In this document: positions 42,803 through 51,833 of the stretch, in pieces
Position numbering within the stretch: position 1 is the first letter of the stretch
How the letters are laid out: each line of letters opens with the position of its first letter
Source of the DNA: Oscillospiraceae bacterium
Lineage (GTDB): Bacteria; Bacillota; Clostridia; Oscillospirales; Oscillospiraceae
Assembly: GCA_020025535.1 (NCBI GenBank)
Contig: JAHHRY010000006.1
Location: 1-64,000 of the forward strand
Direction: 5' to 3'
DNA: 64,000 bases
Translations under genes and position numbers: made by a program
Notes under the pieces: model-generated
What the model was told of the DNA's origin: nothing
Seen by the model: only the letters and a program-made list of their open reading frames with translations
Database searches by the model: none

Positions 42803-44323
42803 ATGATGAAATCTCTGCAGAAACTGGGCAAGGCATTGATGCTGCCTGTTGCCTGTCTGCCCATCTGTGGTATCCTGATGGGTCTGGGTTACGCCCTCGC
42901 TCCCGGAGTTATGGGTGTCCCTGATGCTGCTACTTCCGGTGTTGCATACACCATCGGCTTTTTCCTGATCAAGGCTGGTGCAGCCCTGATCGACAACATG
43001 GCTCTCCTGTTCGCCATCGGCGTTGCCGTCGGTCTGGCACATGAGAATGACGGCACTGCTGGTCTGGCCGGCCTGGTTTCCTGGCTGATGATCACCACCC
43101 TGCTGTCCACCGGCGTTGTCACTGTTATCGCTCCCAAGATGTTCACCTGGAACGAGGCTGGCGAGCTGGTTAACACCGCCAACAAGGTTGCTTTCGATAA
43201 GATCGCTAACCCCTTCATCGGCATTCTGTCCGGTATCATTGGCGCTCTGTGCTACAACAAGTTCAGGGGCACCAAGCTGCCTGACTTCCTGGCATTCTTC
43301 TCCGGCAAGCGTTCCGTCGCTATCGTGACCGGCGTTGTTTCCATTCTGACTTCCGTTGTCCTGCTGTTTGTCTGGCCCATCGTCTTCGGTGGCCTGGTTG
43401 CAATCGGCAATGGCATCAAGAGCATGGGTGTTATCGGTGTTGGCCTGTACGCTTTCCTGAACCGTCTGCTGATCCCCACCGGCCTGCATCACGCTCTGAA
43501 CAACGTGTTCTGGTTTGACACCATCGGCATGGGCGACCTGACCGCTTACTGGAACGGCCTGGTTCAGGGCGGCACCATGGCTAACGGCACTGTCATCGAC
43601 TGGTCCGTTGGCTCCTACATGGCTGGTTTCTTCCCCTGCATGATGTTCGGTATCGCCGGCGCTGCTGTTGCTATGATTCAGACTGCAAAGTCCAACAAGC
43701 GTAAGGCTACCGTTGGTATCGTTGGCTCCGCTGCTATCTGCGCTCTGCTGTGCGGCGTTACCGAGCCCTTCGAGTTCGCATTCATGTTCCTGGCATTCCC
43801 CCTGTACGTTGTTTACTCCGCTCTGTACGGCATTTTCGCTGCTATCACCGTCGCTCTGGGCTTCCGCGCTGGCTTCTGCTTCTCCGCTGGCCTGACCGAC
43901 CTGATCTTCTCCGCTTCTCTGCCTGCAGCTGCTAAGACCTGGCTGATTCTGCCCATGGGCGCTGCAGCATTCGTTGTCTTCTACCTGGTGTTCCTGTTCG
44001 CCATCAAGAAGTTCGACCTGAAGACTCCCGGCCGTGAGGATGATCAGGAAGGCGAAATGAAGATCGAGCTGGCTAATGACGACTACACCGCTATGGCTGA
44101 AATCATCCTGGCTGGTGTTGGCGGCAAGGAGAACCTGGTTTCCATCGACCACTGCATCACCCGTCTGCGTCTGGAAGTCAAGGACAGCCAGATCGTTGAC
44201 GAAAAGAAGATTAAGTCTTCCGGCGTTTCCGGCGTTATCCGTCCGGGCAAGACCGCCGTTCAGGTCATTGTTGGACCTAAGGTTCAGTTCGTTTACGAGG
44301 AGTTCAAGAAGCTGGCTAAGTAA
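42803..44323 (+). CDS. PTS IICB transporter, glucose/N-acetylglucosamine type
   Basis: 506 residues. The IIC domain (about 1-385) has ten membrane segments with INRLLIPTG-like LNRLLIPTGLHHALN and the substrate-site GVTEPFEF (about 317). A linker with FDLKTPGRED leads to IIB, whose phosphorylated Cys is C451 in IDHCITRLR. The pattern is closest to NagE-type permeases, so N-acetylglucosamine is likely and glucose possible. AAGGAGG precedes ATG 42803. Codon use is strongly biased to GCT, GGC, CTG and ATC, unlike its neighbours, as in a very highly expressed gene. Confidence 0.92.
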   Translation: MMKSLQKLGKALMLPVACLPICGILMGLGYALAPGVMGVPDAATSGVAYTIGFFLIKAGAALIDNMALLFAIGVAVGLAHENDGTAGLAGLVSWLMITTLLSTGVVTVIAPKMFTWNEAGELVNTANKVAFDKIANPFIGILSGIIGALCYNKFRGTKLPDFLAFFSGKRSVAIVTGVVSILTSVVLLFVWPIVFGGLVAIGNGIKSMGVIGVGLYAFLNRLLIPTGLHHALNNVFWFDTIGMGDLTAYWNGLVQGGTMANGTVIDWSVGSYMAGFFPCMMFGIAGAAVAMIQTAKSNKRKATVGIVGSAAICALLCGVTEPFEFAFMFLAFPLYVVYSALYGIFAAITVALGFRAGFCFSAGLTDLIFSASLPAAAKTWLILPMGAAAFVVFYLVFLFAIKKFDLKTPGREDDQEGEMKIELANDDYTAMAEIILAGVGGKENLVSIDHCITRLRLEVKDSQIVDEKKIKSSGVSGVIRPGKTAVQVIVGPKVQFVYEEFKKLAK

Positions 44324-44368
44324 GTCACTTCCTGTATGCCGCTGCGGCCCACGCAGTAAATAGAGATT

Positions 44369-44401
44369 CTGCCCGGAGATTTTCTCCGGGCAGATTTTTT
44401 T
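44369..44401 (+). terminator. Terminator of the PTS operon
   Basis: An 11-bp perfect stem (44369-44379 with 44383-44393) is followed by ATTTTTTTT. The T-run overlaps the stop codon of the convergent cutC gene. Confidence 0.93.
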
Positions 44402-45149
44402 ACAGATCCAAAGCCTGCCGTGCCTCCCGCACGGCTTCCGGGCTGGTTTGCTGAATGTGCCATTCGTCGAGACCGGGCAGCCCCATGGGTACCCCCTCCC
44501 GCCGGAAGCGCATCCCGCTTTCCAGCTCTTTTTTGCCGCTCATGTGGAAAGAAACGGCATTGGGAAACGCTTCCCGGAATGCCCGAATCACACGGGCGTT
44601 CACACCGGCACCGATCAGTACTTCGGGGCCGGCAATTTTTTCCTGCAGCTGCAGAAGCCGCCCGATGGTTTCCATGCCGGCGGTGCAGCCGGCGGCTCCG
44701 CCGCTGGTCAGAACCGTATGGAAGCCCAGCTCCGCCGCATCCAGATAGGTTTTTTCCGGCTCCCGGGACACGTCAATGGCACGGTGCAGGGTCAGTTTGG
44801 CGTTGCCTGCCGCCTCTATGAGAGGACGGAGTGCCGCCCTGTCCAGATCCCCCTCCGGGGTCAGGCAGCCGATGACAAAACCGTCCGCGCCCAGATCTTT
44901 CAGACGGGTGATCTGCATGGCCATCATCAGAATTTCCTCTTGCGTATAGAGAAAATCTCCCGCCCGGGGGCGCATCAGGCAGCGAATGGGAATGCTGCTT
45001 TCCCGGCGAATCTGCTGCAGCAGTTCTGCATAGGGCGTCAGTCCGCCCACGGCAAGGGCGCTGCAAAGCTCCAGCCGGTCCGCGCCGCCGGCAATGGCTG
45101 CCCGTGCGGAGGCAAGGCTGTCCGTACAGATTTCCAAAGTCTTTTTCAT
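44400..45149 (-). CDS. cutC: CutC-family protein
   Basis: 249 residues. Conserved CutC motifs: LEICTDSLASA at the start, GADRLELCSALAVGGLTP (22-39), PIRCLMRPRAGDFLYT (about 54-69) and LTSGGAAGCTAG (about 150). A TIM-barrel protein historically linked to copper tolerance, though the biochemical role is unsettled. Single gene, convergent with the PTS operon. Confidence 0.92.
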   Translation of the reverse strand: MKKTLEICTDSLASARAAIAGGADRLELCSALAVGGLTPYAELLQQIRRESSIPIRCLMRPRAGDFLYTQEEILMMAMQITRLKDLGADGFVIGCLTPEGDLDRAALRPLIEAAGNAKLTLHRAIDVSREPEKTYLDAAELGFHTVLTSGGAAGCTAGMETIGRLLQLQEKIAGPEVLIGAGVNARVIRAFREAFPNAVSFHMSGKKELESGMRFRREGVPMGLPGLDEWHIQQTSPEAVREARQALDL

Positions 45150-45256
45150 AATCCTGTCTCGCTTTCATCAGAATGGGTTTTGCTAACATCCTACCACAGG
45201 TGCCGAAAAAATACCACTTTAATTTCCCGGATTTCCTTGTATGCGGGAATCTGTTC

Positions 45257-45284
45257 TTTACTTTTCGCAAAATATTGTTATACT
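45257..45284 (+). promoter_or_regulatory. Promoter of the prfA operon
   Basis: TTTACT (45257-45262) and TATACT (45279-45284) are separated by 16 bases, 37 bases upstream of the start codon. Confidence 0.65.
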
Positions 45285-45321
45285 AAAATGGTATTGATAT
45301 GTGATTTAGGAGCGAATGCTT

Positions 45322-46380
45322 ATGCTGGATAAGTTGCAGGCGGTGGAAAGCCGCTTTGAAGAGCTGTGCGCCAGATCGGAGCAGCCGGATTTTTACAATG
45401 ACCCGAAAAAAGCGGCCGCCCTTCTGCGGGAGCGCAATGATCTGGAGCCGATTGTGGAGGCCTATCGGGCCTACCGGAAGGCAGAACAGGATATGCTGGA
45501 TGCCCAGGAGCTGATGAGCGATCCCGAAATGCGGGAGCTGTGTCAGGAAACCTACAAGGAAGCCAAGGAGGCCAAAGAAGCCCTCCATGACAAGCTGCGG
45601 ATCCTGCTGCTGCCCAAAGACCCCAACGACGAAAAAAGCGTCATTGTGGAAATCCGCGGCGGCGTGGGCGGCGAAGAGAGCGCACTTTTTGCCCACAGCC
45701 TGTTCCGGATGTATTCCATGTATGCTGCCCGGAAGGGCTGGAATATCGAACTGCTCAACTACAACGATACGGAGCTGGGCGGCGTGAAGGAAGCGGACTT
45801 CATTATCAACGGCCGGGGAGCCTACTCCCGCATGAAGTACGAGTCCGGCGTTCACCGGGTGCAGCGTGTGCCGGAAACCGAGTCCGGCGGCCGTGTGCAT
45901 ACCTCCACCGCAACGGTGGCGGTGCTTCCCGAAATGGAGGAAGTGGACGTGCAGATCAATCCTGCGGATATCGAAATGCAGGTGTACCGTGCCTCCGGTG
46001 CCGGTGGTCAGCACGTTAACAAGACCTCTTCTGCCGTGCGCCTGATTCACAAGCCTTCCGGCATTGTGGTAGCCTGTCAGGAAGAGCGCAGCCAGATGCA
46101 GAACCGGGAAAAATGTATGCGTATGCTGGCATCCAAGCTCTACGAAATCGAGCAGGAGAAGCTGGAGTCCGCCGTCACGGGTATGCGCCGCAGTCAGGTG
46201 GGCAGCGGTATGCGTAACGAACGTATCCGTACCTACAATTTCCCCCAGGGACGTGTGACGGATCACCGGGTGGGACTGACGCTTTACAAAATCGACGCGG
46301 TGATGGACGGCGACATCGATGAGATCATCGACGCCCTTGCCACCGCCGAACAGGCGGAAAAGCTGAACAATTCCCAATAA
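45322..46380 (+). CDS. prfA: Peptide chain release factor 1
   Basis: 352 residues. The peptidyl-transfer motif GGQ is at 228-230 and the stop-codon reading PET loop in RVQRVPETESGG (about 183-189) identifies RF1 (UAA/UAG). ATG 45322 is nine bases after AGGAG; ATG 45316 is only three bases away from it. First gene of prfA-tsaE-tsaB-upp. Confidence 0.96.
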   Translation: MLDKLQAVESRFEELCARSEQPDFYNDPKKAAALLRERNDLEPIVEAYRAYRKAEQDMLDAQELMSDPEMRELCQETYKEAKEAKEALHDKLRILLLPKDPNDEKSVIVEIRGGVGGEESALFAHSLFRMYSMYAARKGWNIELLNYNDTELGGVKEADFIINGRGAYSRMKYESGVHRVQRVPETESGGRVHTSTATVAVLPEMEEVDVQINPADIEMQVYRASGAGGQHVNKTSSAVRLIHKPSGIVVACQEERSQMQNREKCMRMLASKLYEIEQEKLESAVTGMRRSQVGSGMRNERIRTYNFPQGRVTDHRVGLTLYKIDAVMDGDIDEIIDALATAEQAEKLNNSQ

Positions 46381-46394
46381 AAGGAAGCGAAACT

Positions 46395-46832
46395 ATGGAA
46401 TTTATCACCAATAGCCCGGAAGAAACCGAGGCCGTAGGTGCTGCGCTGGGAAAGGTGCTGACACCCGGAACGGTGCTGGCCTATCGGGGAGACCTGGGCG
46501 CGGGGAAGACCGCCTTTACCCGGGGCCTGGCCCGGGGTCTGGGCAGTACGGATATGGTTACCAGTCCTACCTATACTATTGTCAATGAATATCTTTCCGG
46601 ACGGATGCCGCTGTTTCATTTTGATATGTACCGTCTGGCGGATGCGGACGCGCTGTTCGACATCGGCTGGGACGATTATCTGGAGCGGGGCGGCGTCTGC
46701 GCCGTGGAATGGAGCGAGAACGTGGCCGAAGCGCTGGAAGACCCCGTCATCGTGAGTATTGAAAAGCGGGGAGAAAATACCCGTGTCATCACCATCGAAG
46801 GAGGAGAGCGGCTTGCTGATTTTAGCGTTTGA
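46395..46832 (+). CDS. tsaE: tRNA t6A ATPase subunit TsaE
   Basis: 145 residues. Walker A is GDLGAGKTAF (32-41), followed by TSPTYTIVNEY and FDMYRL. TsaE is the ATPase that, with TsaB and TsaD, makes threonylcarbamoyl-adenosine at position 37 of tRNAs. It overlaps tsaB by 20 bases. Confidence 0.94.
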   Translation: MEFITNSPEETEAVGAALGKVLTPGTVLAYRGDLGAGKTAFTRGLARGLGSTDMVTSPTYTIVNEYLSGRMPLFHFDMYRLADADALFDIGWDDYLERGGVCAVEWSENVAEALEDPVIVSIEKRGENTRVITIEGGERLADFSV

Positions 46833-47520
46833 AACCTCTGCAAAGGCGGCATCCGTGGCCCTGCACGACGGAACGGCCCTGCTGGGCGAGAGCTATCAGA
46901 ATACGGGCCTTACCCACAGCCAGACCCTGATGGTGATGGCAGAGGACCTTTTGAAGCGGTGCGGCTATACGCCCCGGCAGGTGGAAGCGGTTGCCGTGGC
47001 GGCAGGCCCCGGCAGCTTTACCGGCGTGCGGATCGGCGTGGCGGCAGCCAAGGGCTTTGCCTGGGGCAGCAATCTGCCCTGCTGCGGCGTTTCCACGCTG
47101 GAAGCAATGGCTGAAAACTACAGCGTCTGGCAGGGATATGTCTGCCCGGTGATGGATGCCCGCCGCAGTCAGGTTTACAATGCCCTGTTCCATGTGGAAA
47201 AGGGCGTATATGAAAGAATCCGTGAAGATCGTGCCATCTCCCTGCAGGAGCTGGGAGAAGACCTGCGGAATCTGACCGAACCGGTGTATCTGGTGGGTGA
47301 CGGCAGTGCGCTTACTTACCGCACGCTGTCAGAAACGGTGCCCGGTCTGGTGATGCCTCCGGAGCATCGGATGCATCAGAGAGCCGCCGGAGTGGCAATG
47401 GTGGCCGCCCGACAGCTGAAGGAAGGCAATGCGGGCAACGGCGGTGAGCTGGTCCCTAATTATTTGCGTGTATCCCAGGCAGAACGGGAAAAAGCAGAAA
47501 AAGAACAAAAAGGAGAATAA
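46813..47520 (+). CDS. tsaB: tRNA t6A scaffold subunit TsaB
   Basis: 235 residues starting at TTG 46813, eight bases after GGAGG; no ATG fits as well. Motifs LILAFETSAKAASVAL at the start and VAAGPGSFTGVRIG (about 61-74) are typical. It partners with TsaD and TsaE. RimI and tsaD, often adjacent, are absent here; upp follows instead. Confidence 0.94.
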   Translation: MLILAFETSAKAASVALHDGTALLGESYQNTGLTHSQTLMVMAEDLLKRCGYTPRQVEAVAVAAGPGSFTGVRIGVAAAKGFAWGSNLPCCGVSTLEAMAENYSVWQGYVCPVMDARRSQVYNALFHVEKGVYERIREDRAISLQELGEDLRNLTEPVYLVGDGSALTYRTLSETVPGLVMPPEHRMHQRAAGVAMVAARQLKEGNAGNGGELVPNYLRVSQAEREKAEKEQKGE

Positions 47521-47524
47521 AAGA

Positions 47525-48154
47525 ATGGAAAATGTACACGTACTGAATCACCCCCTGATTCAGCATAAGCTGGCAATTCTGCGCAACAAAGATACCGGCG
47601 TCAAGGAATTTCGGGAGCTGATCGGCGAGATCGCCGGCCTCATGTGTTACGAGGCCACCCGCAACCATCCCACCGTTGAGGTGGAAGTAGAAACTCCGGT
47701 CGCCGTTACCAAGTGCCGGATGCTGGCCGGCAAGAAACTGGCAATTGTCCCTGTCCTCCGGGCCGGCCTGGGAATGGTGGACACCATGGTTTCTCTGATT
47801 CCTTCTGCGAAGATCGGACACATCGGCCTGTACCGTGATCCCGAGACCCACAAGCCTGTGGAATACTACTGCAAGCTGCCCGAAGACATTGAAAACCGTC
47901 AGGTATATGTGGTAGACCCCATGCTGGCTACCGGCGGCAGCGCCGTGGCTGCCATCGATTTCCTGAAAGCACACGGATGCAAGAGCATTACGATGATGAA
48001 TATTATCGGCTGCCCCGAGGGTGTGGCGGCCGTTCAGAAAGCGCATCCCGATGTGGAGATGTATCTGGCCGCCATGGACGAGCGGCTCAACGAGCATGCC
48101 TATATCATCCCCGGTCTGGGCGATGCCGGCGACCGTATTTTCGGCACAAAGTAA
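47525..48154 (+). CDS. upp: Uracil phosphoribosyltransferase
   Basis: 209 residues. PRPP-binding loop DPMLATGGSA (about 131-140) and GLVPVLRAGLGM-like IVPVLRAGLGM (about 78-88) are diagnostic. It makes UMP from uracil and PRPP. Its ribosome site AAGGAG lies inside the end of tsaB. Confidence 0.96.
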   Translation: MENVHVLNHPLIQHKLAILRNKDTGVKEFRELIGEIAGLMCYEATRNHPTVEVEVETPVAVTKCRMLAGKKLAIVPVLRAGLGMVDTMVSLIPSAKIGHIGLYRDPETHKPVEYYCKLPEDIENRQVYVVDPMLATGGSAVAAIDFLKAHGCKSITMMNIIGCPEGVAAVQKAHPDVEMYLAAMDERLNEHAYIIPGLGDAGDRIFGTK

Positions 48155-48159
48155 CAAGA

Positions 48160-48186
48160 GGGGCGCTCCTGCGGGAGCGCCCTTTT
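48160..48186 (+). terminator. Terminator of the prfA-upp operon
   Basis: A 9-bp G/C-rich stem (48161-48169 with 48174-48182) is followed by TTTTG. Confidence 0.82.
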
Positions 48187-48200
48187 GTCTGCAATCCTTG

Positions 48201-48229
48201 TTGCAACGGGAGCGGTTTTTTGCTACAAT
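48201..48229 (+). promoter_or_regulatory. Promoter of the murI operon
   Basis: TTGCAA (48201-48206) and TACAAT (48224-48229) are separated by 17 bases. Confidence 0.82.
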
Positions 48230-48255
48230 AAAGCGAAGAGAAAGAGGGTGCATAT

Positions 48256-49020
48256 ATGAACCAAAAAACCGATTATATAGCAGTTTTTGACTCCGGAGTT
48301 GGCGGTATCAGTGTTCTGCGCCACCTGTGCCGGCTGATGCCGGGGGAGCGATTCCTGTACTTCGGGGATTCTGCCAATGCCCCCTACGGAAGCCGCCCGG
48401 AAGAAGAAATTCGCAATCTGACGCTGGCTGCGGTACGGCGTCTGGTGAGCCGGGGCATCAAGGCGCTGGTAGTTGCCTGCAATACGGCGACCTCTGCCGC
48501 CATTGAGGATCTGCGGCGGGAATATCCCGACCTGATCGTGGTGGGAATCGAGCCGGCCCTCAAGCCGGCAGTGGATCATCACCCGGGAGGAACCATCGGT
48601 GTCATGGCTACGGAAGCCACCCTGCGTCAGCGGAAATTTATGACGCTGATGACACGCCTGTCGGAGAACTGCCATGTGGTCATGCTTCCGGTCCCCGGAC
48701 TGGTGAAGCTGGTGGAGACAGGCCTTGCGGAATCAGAGGAGACGAAGACCCTTCTGGAGCCTGTGCTGACTCCCTGGAAGGGAAAACTGGATGCTCTGGT
48801 TCTGGGATGCACCCATTATCCTTTTGCCTCTGAGACCATTGCAGAACTGGTGGGAGAAGGCACGGAGCTGCTGGACGGCGGCGAAGGCACCGCCCGGGAA
48901 ACGCTGGCCCGTCTTTCGCAGCGGAATCTTCTGGAGCGGGGCGAGGGACAGGTTGTGCTGGAAAACAGCCTGGGAAGCCGGGAAATTATGGAGCTGTCGG
49001 CGTCGCTGCTGCAGCAGTGA
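48256..49020 (+). CDS. murI: Glutamate racemase
   Basis: 254 residues. The two catalytic Cys are C75 in VACNTATS and C185 in LGCTHYPF, with FDSGVGG at 11-17. It provides D-glutamate for peptidoglycan. First gene of a four-gene operon with udk, an HAD phosphatase and a DUF89 protein. Confidence 0.95.
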   Translation: MNQKTDYIAVFDSGVGGISVLRHLCRLMPGERFLYFGDSANAPYGSRPEEEIRNLTLAAVRRLVSRGIKALVVACNTATSAAIEDLRREYPDLIVVGIEPALKPAVDHHPGGTIGVMATEATLRQRKFMTLMTRLSENCHVVMLPVPGLVKLVETGLAESEETKTLLEPVLTPWKGKLDALVLGCTHYPFASETIAELVGEGTELLDGGEGTARETLARLSQRNLLERGEGQVVLENSLGSREIMELSASLLQQ

Positions 49021-49043
49021 CTCTGAGAAAGGGAGAGAAGGAT

Positions 49044-49685
49044 ATGCAGAATAAGATTCTGGTAATCGGTATTGCCGGCGGCACCGGCAGCGGAAAGACC
49101 ACGCTGATGCACAATCTGGTGGAGCGATTCGGTGATGTTGTCACGGTTCTGAGCCACGACAATTACTACAAATGCCGGGACGAGCTGCCGTTTGAGGAGC
49201 GCTGTAAGCTCAACTACGACGAACCGGACGCTTTTGATACCAGTCTGATGGTGTATCATCTGGAGCAGCTGCGCCGCGGTGAGGCCATCGACTGTCCGGT
49301 GTATGATTTTACCGTGCATAACCGCAGCAAGGAGACCATCCGGGTGGAGCCAAAGCAGGTTATCATCGTGGAAGGCATCCTGATTTTTGAAAATGAGATG
49401 CTCCGCAAGCTGATGGATGTGAAAATTTTCGTGGATACGGATGCGGATGTGCGGCTGTGCCGCCGTATCAAGCGGGACGTGAACAAGCGCTGCCGTACCA
49501 TGGAATCGGTGCTGGAGCAGTACCTGAAGACGGTGAAGCCCATGCACGAAAAGTATGTGGAGCCAACCAAAAAGTACGCGGACATCGTGGTGCCGGAGGG
49601 TGGCAAAAATGTGGTGGCACTGGATATGATCATGGGTCATATTCAGCGGCATCTGGATGGAGAGAACAGGAACAATGAAGTTTGA
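49044..49685 (+). CDS. udk: Uridine kinase
   Basis: 213 residues. Walker A GGTGSGKT (12-19), SHDNYYK and the DVRLCRRIKRDV lid region identify the uridine-cytidine kinase family. With upp upstream it salvages pyrimidines. ATG 49044 follows GAGAAGGAT. It overlaps the HAD gene by 11 bases. Confidence 0.94.
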   Translation: MQNKILVIGIAGGTGSGKTTLMHNLVERFGDVVTVLSHDNYYKCRDELPFEERCKLNYDEPDAFDTSLMVYHLEQLRRGEAIDCPVYDFTVHNRSKETIRVEPKQVIIVEGILIFENEMLRKLMDVKIFVDTDADVRLCRRIKRDVNKRCRTMESVLEQYLKTVKPMHEKYVEPTKKYADIVVPEGGKNVVALDMIMGHIQRHLDGENRNNEV

Positions 49686-50316
49686 AAGTCTGATTTTTGA
49701 TATTGACGGCACGCTTTGGGATTCCCGGGAGCTGGTGGCCAGCGGATACAACGAGCAGCTGCACAAGGAAGGCTACGACCATCTTTGCATAACGGCAGAG
49801 GGGTTAAAGGCGCTTTTCGGCAAGCCAATCACGGAGATTGCGGAAATTATGTTTTCCACGATTCCTGAGGGAGAACGCTATCCGCTGCTGCGCCGCTGTA
49901 TGGAAAGGGAACAGTCCCGTTTGCGGGCGGATCCCTGTGATATCGGCTATCCCCGTGTGAAGGAAACGCTGCTGGAGCTGAAAAAGAAGCATCGCCTGTT
50001 TATTGTCAGCAATTGCGAGATCGGTTACCCGGAAATCCTGATCGAAAAGCTGGGGCTGGAAGGCGTTTTTGAAGATCATATGTGCTTTGGCGACACCGGC
50101 AAACCCAAGGGCGAGACCATTCGGATGCTGATGGAACGCAATCACGTTGAGAGTGCCGCCTATGTGGGGGATACCCAGGGAGATTATGAGGCTACGGTAG
50201 TGGCAGGTGTGCCGTTTATCTACTGCGCCTATGGTTTCGGACAGGTGGAAAAGCCATGGAAGACCATCCAAAAGTTTGAGGAATTGCTGACGCTGCAGGA
50301 GAATCAGAGCCTATGA
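49675..50316 (+). CDS. HAD-family phosphatase
   Basis: 213 residues. Motif I is FDIDGTLWDS (D9, D11), motif II FIVSNC, and motif III VGDTQGDYEA, as in phosphoglycolate phosphatase-like enzymes of subfamily I. Possible substrates are phosphoglycolate, pyrophosphate or nucleotides; not resolvable. It overlaps both neighbours (11 and 4 bases). Confidence 0.88.
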   Translation: MKFESLIFDIDGTLWDSRELVASGYNEQLHKEGYDHLCITAEGLKALFGKPITEIAEIMFSTIPEGERYPLLRRCMEREQSRLRADPCDIGYPRVKETLLELKKKHRLFIVSNCEIGYPEILIEKLGLEGVFEDHMCFGDTGKPKGETIRMLMERNHVESAAYVGDTQGDYEATVVAGVPFIYCAYGFGQVEKPWKTIQKFEELLTLQENQSL

Positions 50317-51185
50317 AAATAACCATGGATCCCCAGTGCCTGCTGTGTTATCTGCAGCGGCACCTGCAGACAGCCAGAAGCCTGGGAGACGACAAGACCG
50401 CCATGGCATTTGCCAGGGAACTGATGCAGCAGCTGATCGACGCACCGGAATGGGCAGCCTCTCCGCATTTCGGACCGGGGCTGGCAAAGCTGTATACCAA
50501 GTATTACGGTCTGGAAGAGGATCGTTTCCGTCAGGAGAAGCTGGAATCCAACCGGTTCGTGCTGGAGCGGATGGATGCCGTCCGCAGCCGGATCCGTGCA
50601 CAGGAAGACCCGGTATATGCCGGCCTGCAGTTTGCGATTCTGGGAAATTATCTGGATTTTTCGGCTCTGCAGGGAAAGGTTTCCTACGAAGAGCTGGATC
50701 GGATGCTGGAGACGGCACTGGAAATGGAACTGGACCCGGAGAATTACAAAAGCTTCTGCCGGGATCTGGAGCGGGGCGGAAAGCTCCTGTATCTGACGGA
50801 CAACGCCGGAGAAATCGGTTTTGACCGGCTGCTGGCAGAAGAAATCCGGAGAAAATATCCCCGGATGGAGATTACCTTCTGCGTGCGCGGCGGCCCTGCC
50901 AGCAACGACGCTACCAGAGAGGATGCACAGGCCGTGGGCATTTCCTTCCCGGTGATCGACAACGGTACCCGGGTGGGTGGTACGGAGCTGGAAACCGTCA
51001 GCAGGGAATGCCTGGAGGCACTTCAGAGTGCCGATGTGATCCTTGCCAAGGGCATGGGCAATACGGAAACCATGCTTGGCTGCGGGCTGAATGTGTACTT
51101 TGCGTTTTTAGTCAAGTGCAAACGCATTGCAGACATCTTTGATAAGCCCATGATGACCCCTATGCTGGTAAGAGAAAAAGCGTAA
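50313..51185 (+). CDS. DUF89/ARMT1-like metal-dependent phosphatase
   Basis: 290 residues. The N-terminal CLLC (C9, C12) and the active-site regions YLTDNAGEIGFDR (about 164-176), RGGPASNDATREDA and ILAKGMGNTETM are typical of DUF89. Members remove phosphate from sugar phosphates or other metabolites as damage control. Last gene of the murI operon. Confidence 0.9.
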   Translation: MKITMDPQCLLCYLQRHLQTARSLGDDKTAMAFARELMQQLIDAPEWAASPHFGPGLAKLYTKYYGLEEDRFRQEKLESNRFVLERMDAVRSRIRAQEDPVYAGLQFAILGNYLDFSALQGKVSYEELDRMLETALEMELDPENYKSFCRDLERGGKLLYLTDNAGEIGFDRLLAEEIRRKYPRMEITFCVRGGPASNDATREDAQAVGISFPVIDNGTRVGGTELETVSRECLEALQSADVILAKGMGNTETMLGCGLNVYFAFLVKCKRIADIFDKPMMTPMLVREKA

Positions 51186-51190
51186 AATAT

Positions 51191-51232
51191 ACCTGTGCAT
51201 CCTCTCCGGGGACGGCACAGGTTTTCTTTTTC
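51191..51232 (+). terminator. Terminator of the murI operon
   Basis: ACCTGTGC (51191-51198) and GCACAGGT (51215-51222) enclose a loop with further pairing, followed by TTTCTTTTT. Confidence 0.82.
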
Positions 51233-51266
51233 GTGCAAAACGGACATGGATTTCCCGGATTGCCTC

Positions 51267-51295
51267 TTGTCATTTTGTGGAAAATAGGATATGAT
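51267..51295 (+). promoter_or_regulatory. Promoter of the 51362 gene
   Basis: TTGTCA (51267-51272) and TATGAT (51290-51295) are separated by 17 bases. Confidence 0.75.
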
Positions 51296-51361
51296 AGGTT
51301 CGCACAGAGTGGAACTGCGGCCCTCAGGCCGTGGAATGAGGAAATGAAAGGACTGTTTGCA

Positions 51362-51676
51362 ATGAGTAATACCGAAAAAACCGTCAGAATCGCCCACGAT
51401 ACCGTTAAGAACGTGGACATTGAGGTGGACAGAGATGCTCTGATCCAGCTGATGCGCGATGGCCGTCAGGTGGACTTCGTGCTGGACAGCGTCCGTGAGG
51501 ATGCAGACGGCTACATGAAGTGGGACGTGGAATTCTGGTCCTATCTGGAAAACAACCGTTTTGTCCGTACCTATGCACTGGAGGGCCGTACCCTTCGGGA
51601 GTATACCCGCTTCAACATCTATGACATGGCCGACGAGTTTGTCATGGAGCGTGCAAAGGAAATCCGTATCAGCTAA
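51362..51676 (+). CDS. Conserved-looking protein of unknown function
   Basis: 104 residues, soluble, acidic, with DVEFWSYLENNRFVRTYALE near the middle. Not recognised. ATG 51362 is ten bases after AAAGGA; ATG 51344 is in frame but its ribosome site is too close. It has its own promoter and terminator, so it is a real single-gene unit. Confidence 0.72.
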   Translation: MSNTEKTVRIAHDTVKNVDIEVDRDALIQLMRDGRQVDFVLDSVREDADGYMKWDVEFWSYLENNRFVRTYALEGRTLREYTRFNIYDMADEFVMERAKEIRIS

Positions 51677-51696
51677 TTTTTATACCGCCGTATTTT

Positions 51697-51729
51697 CCCG
51701 CCATCGGATGCTTCCGGTGGCGGGTTTTT
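51697..51729 (+). terminator. Terminator of the 51362 gene
   Basis: CCCGCCA/TGGCGGG (51697-51703 with 51718-51724), with extra pairs inside, followed by TTTTTG. Confidence 0.85.
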
Positions 51730-51774
51730 GCTGCCGTTTGCAGCCCCGGTCGGTGCAAAAGGGACGGAATATGC

Positions 51775-51821
51775 AAAAAATCCCCGGACGGCGCAGAGCG
51801 TCAGCTGCGCGGTCCGGGGAT
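51775..51821 (-). terminator. Terminator of the 51834 gene
   Basis: A 10-bp perfect outer stem (51780-51789 with 51812-51821) continues into GCGCAG/CTGCGC; on the minus strand it is followed by TTTTTGC. Confidence 0.87.
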
Positions 51822-51833
51822 TCGGAATGCTTT

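Noticed and set aside
42764..44152. A 462-codon minus-strand frame over the PTS permease
   Set aside because: Antisense artefact of the strongly biased codons of the permease gene.
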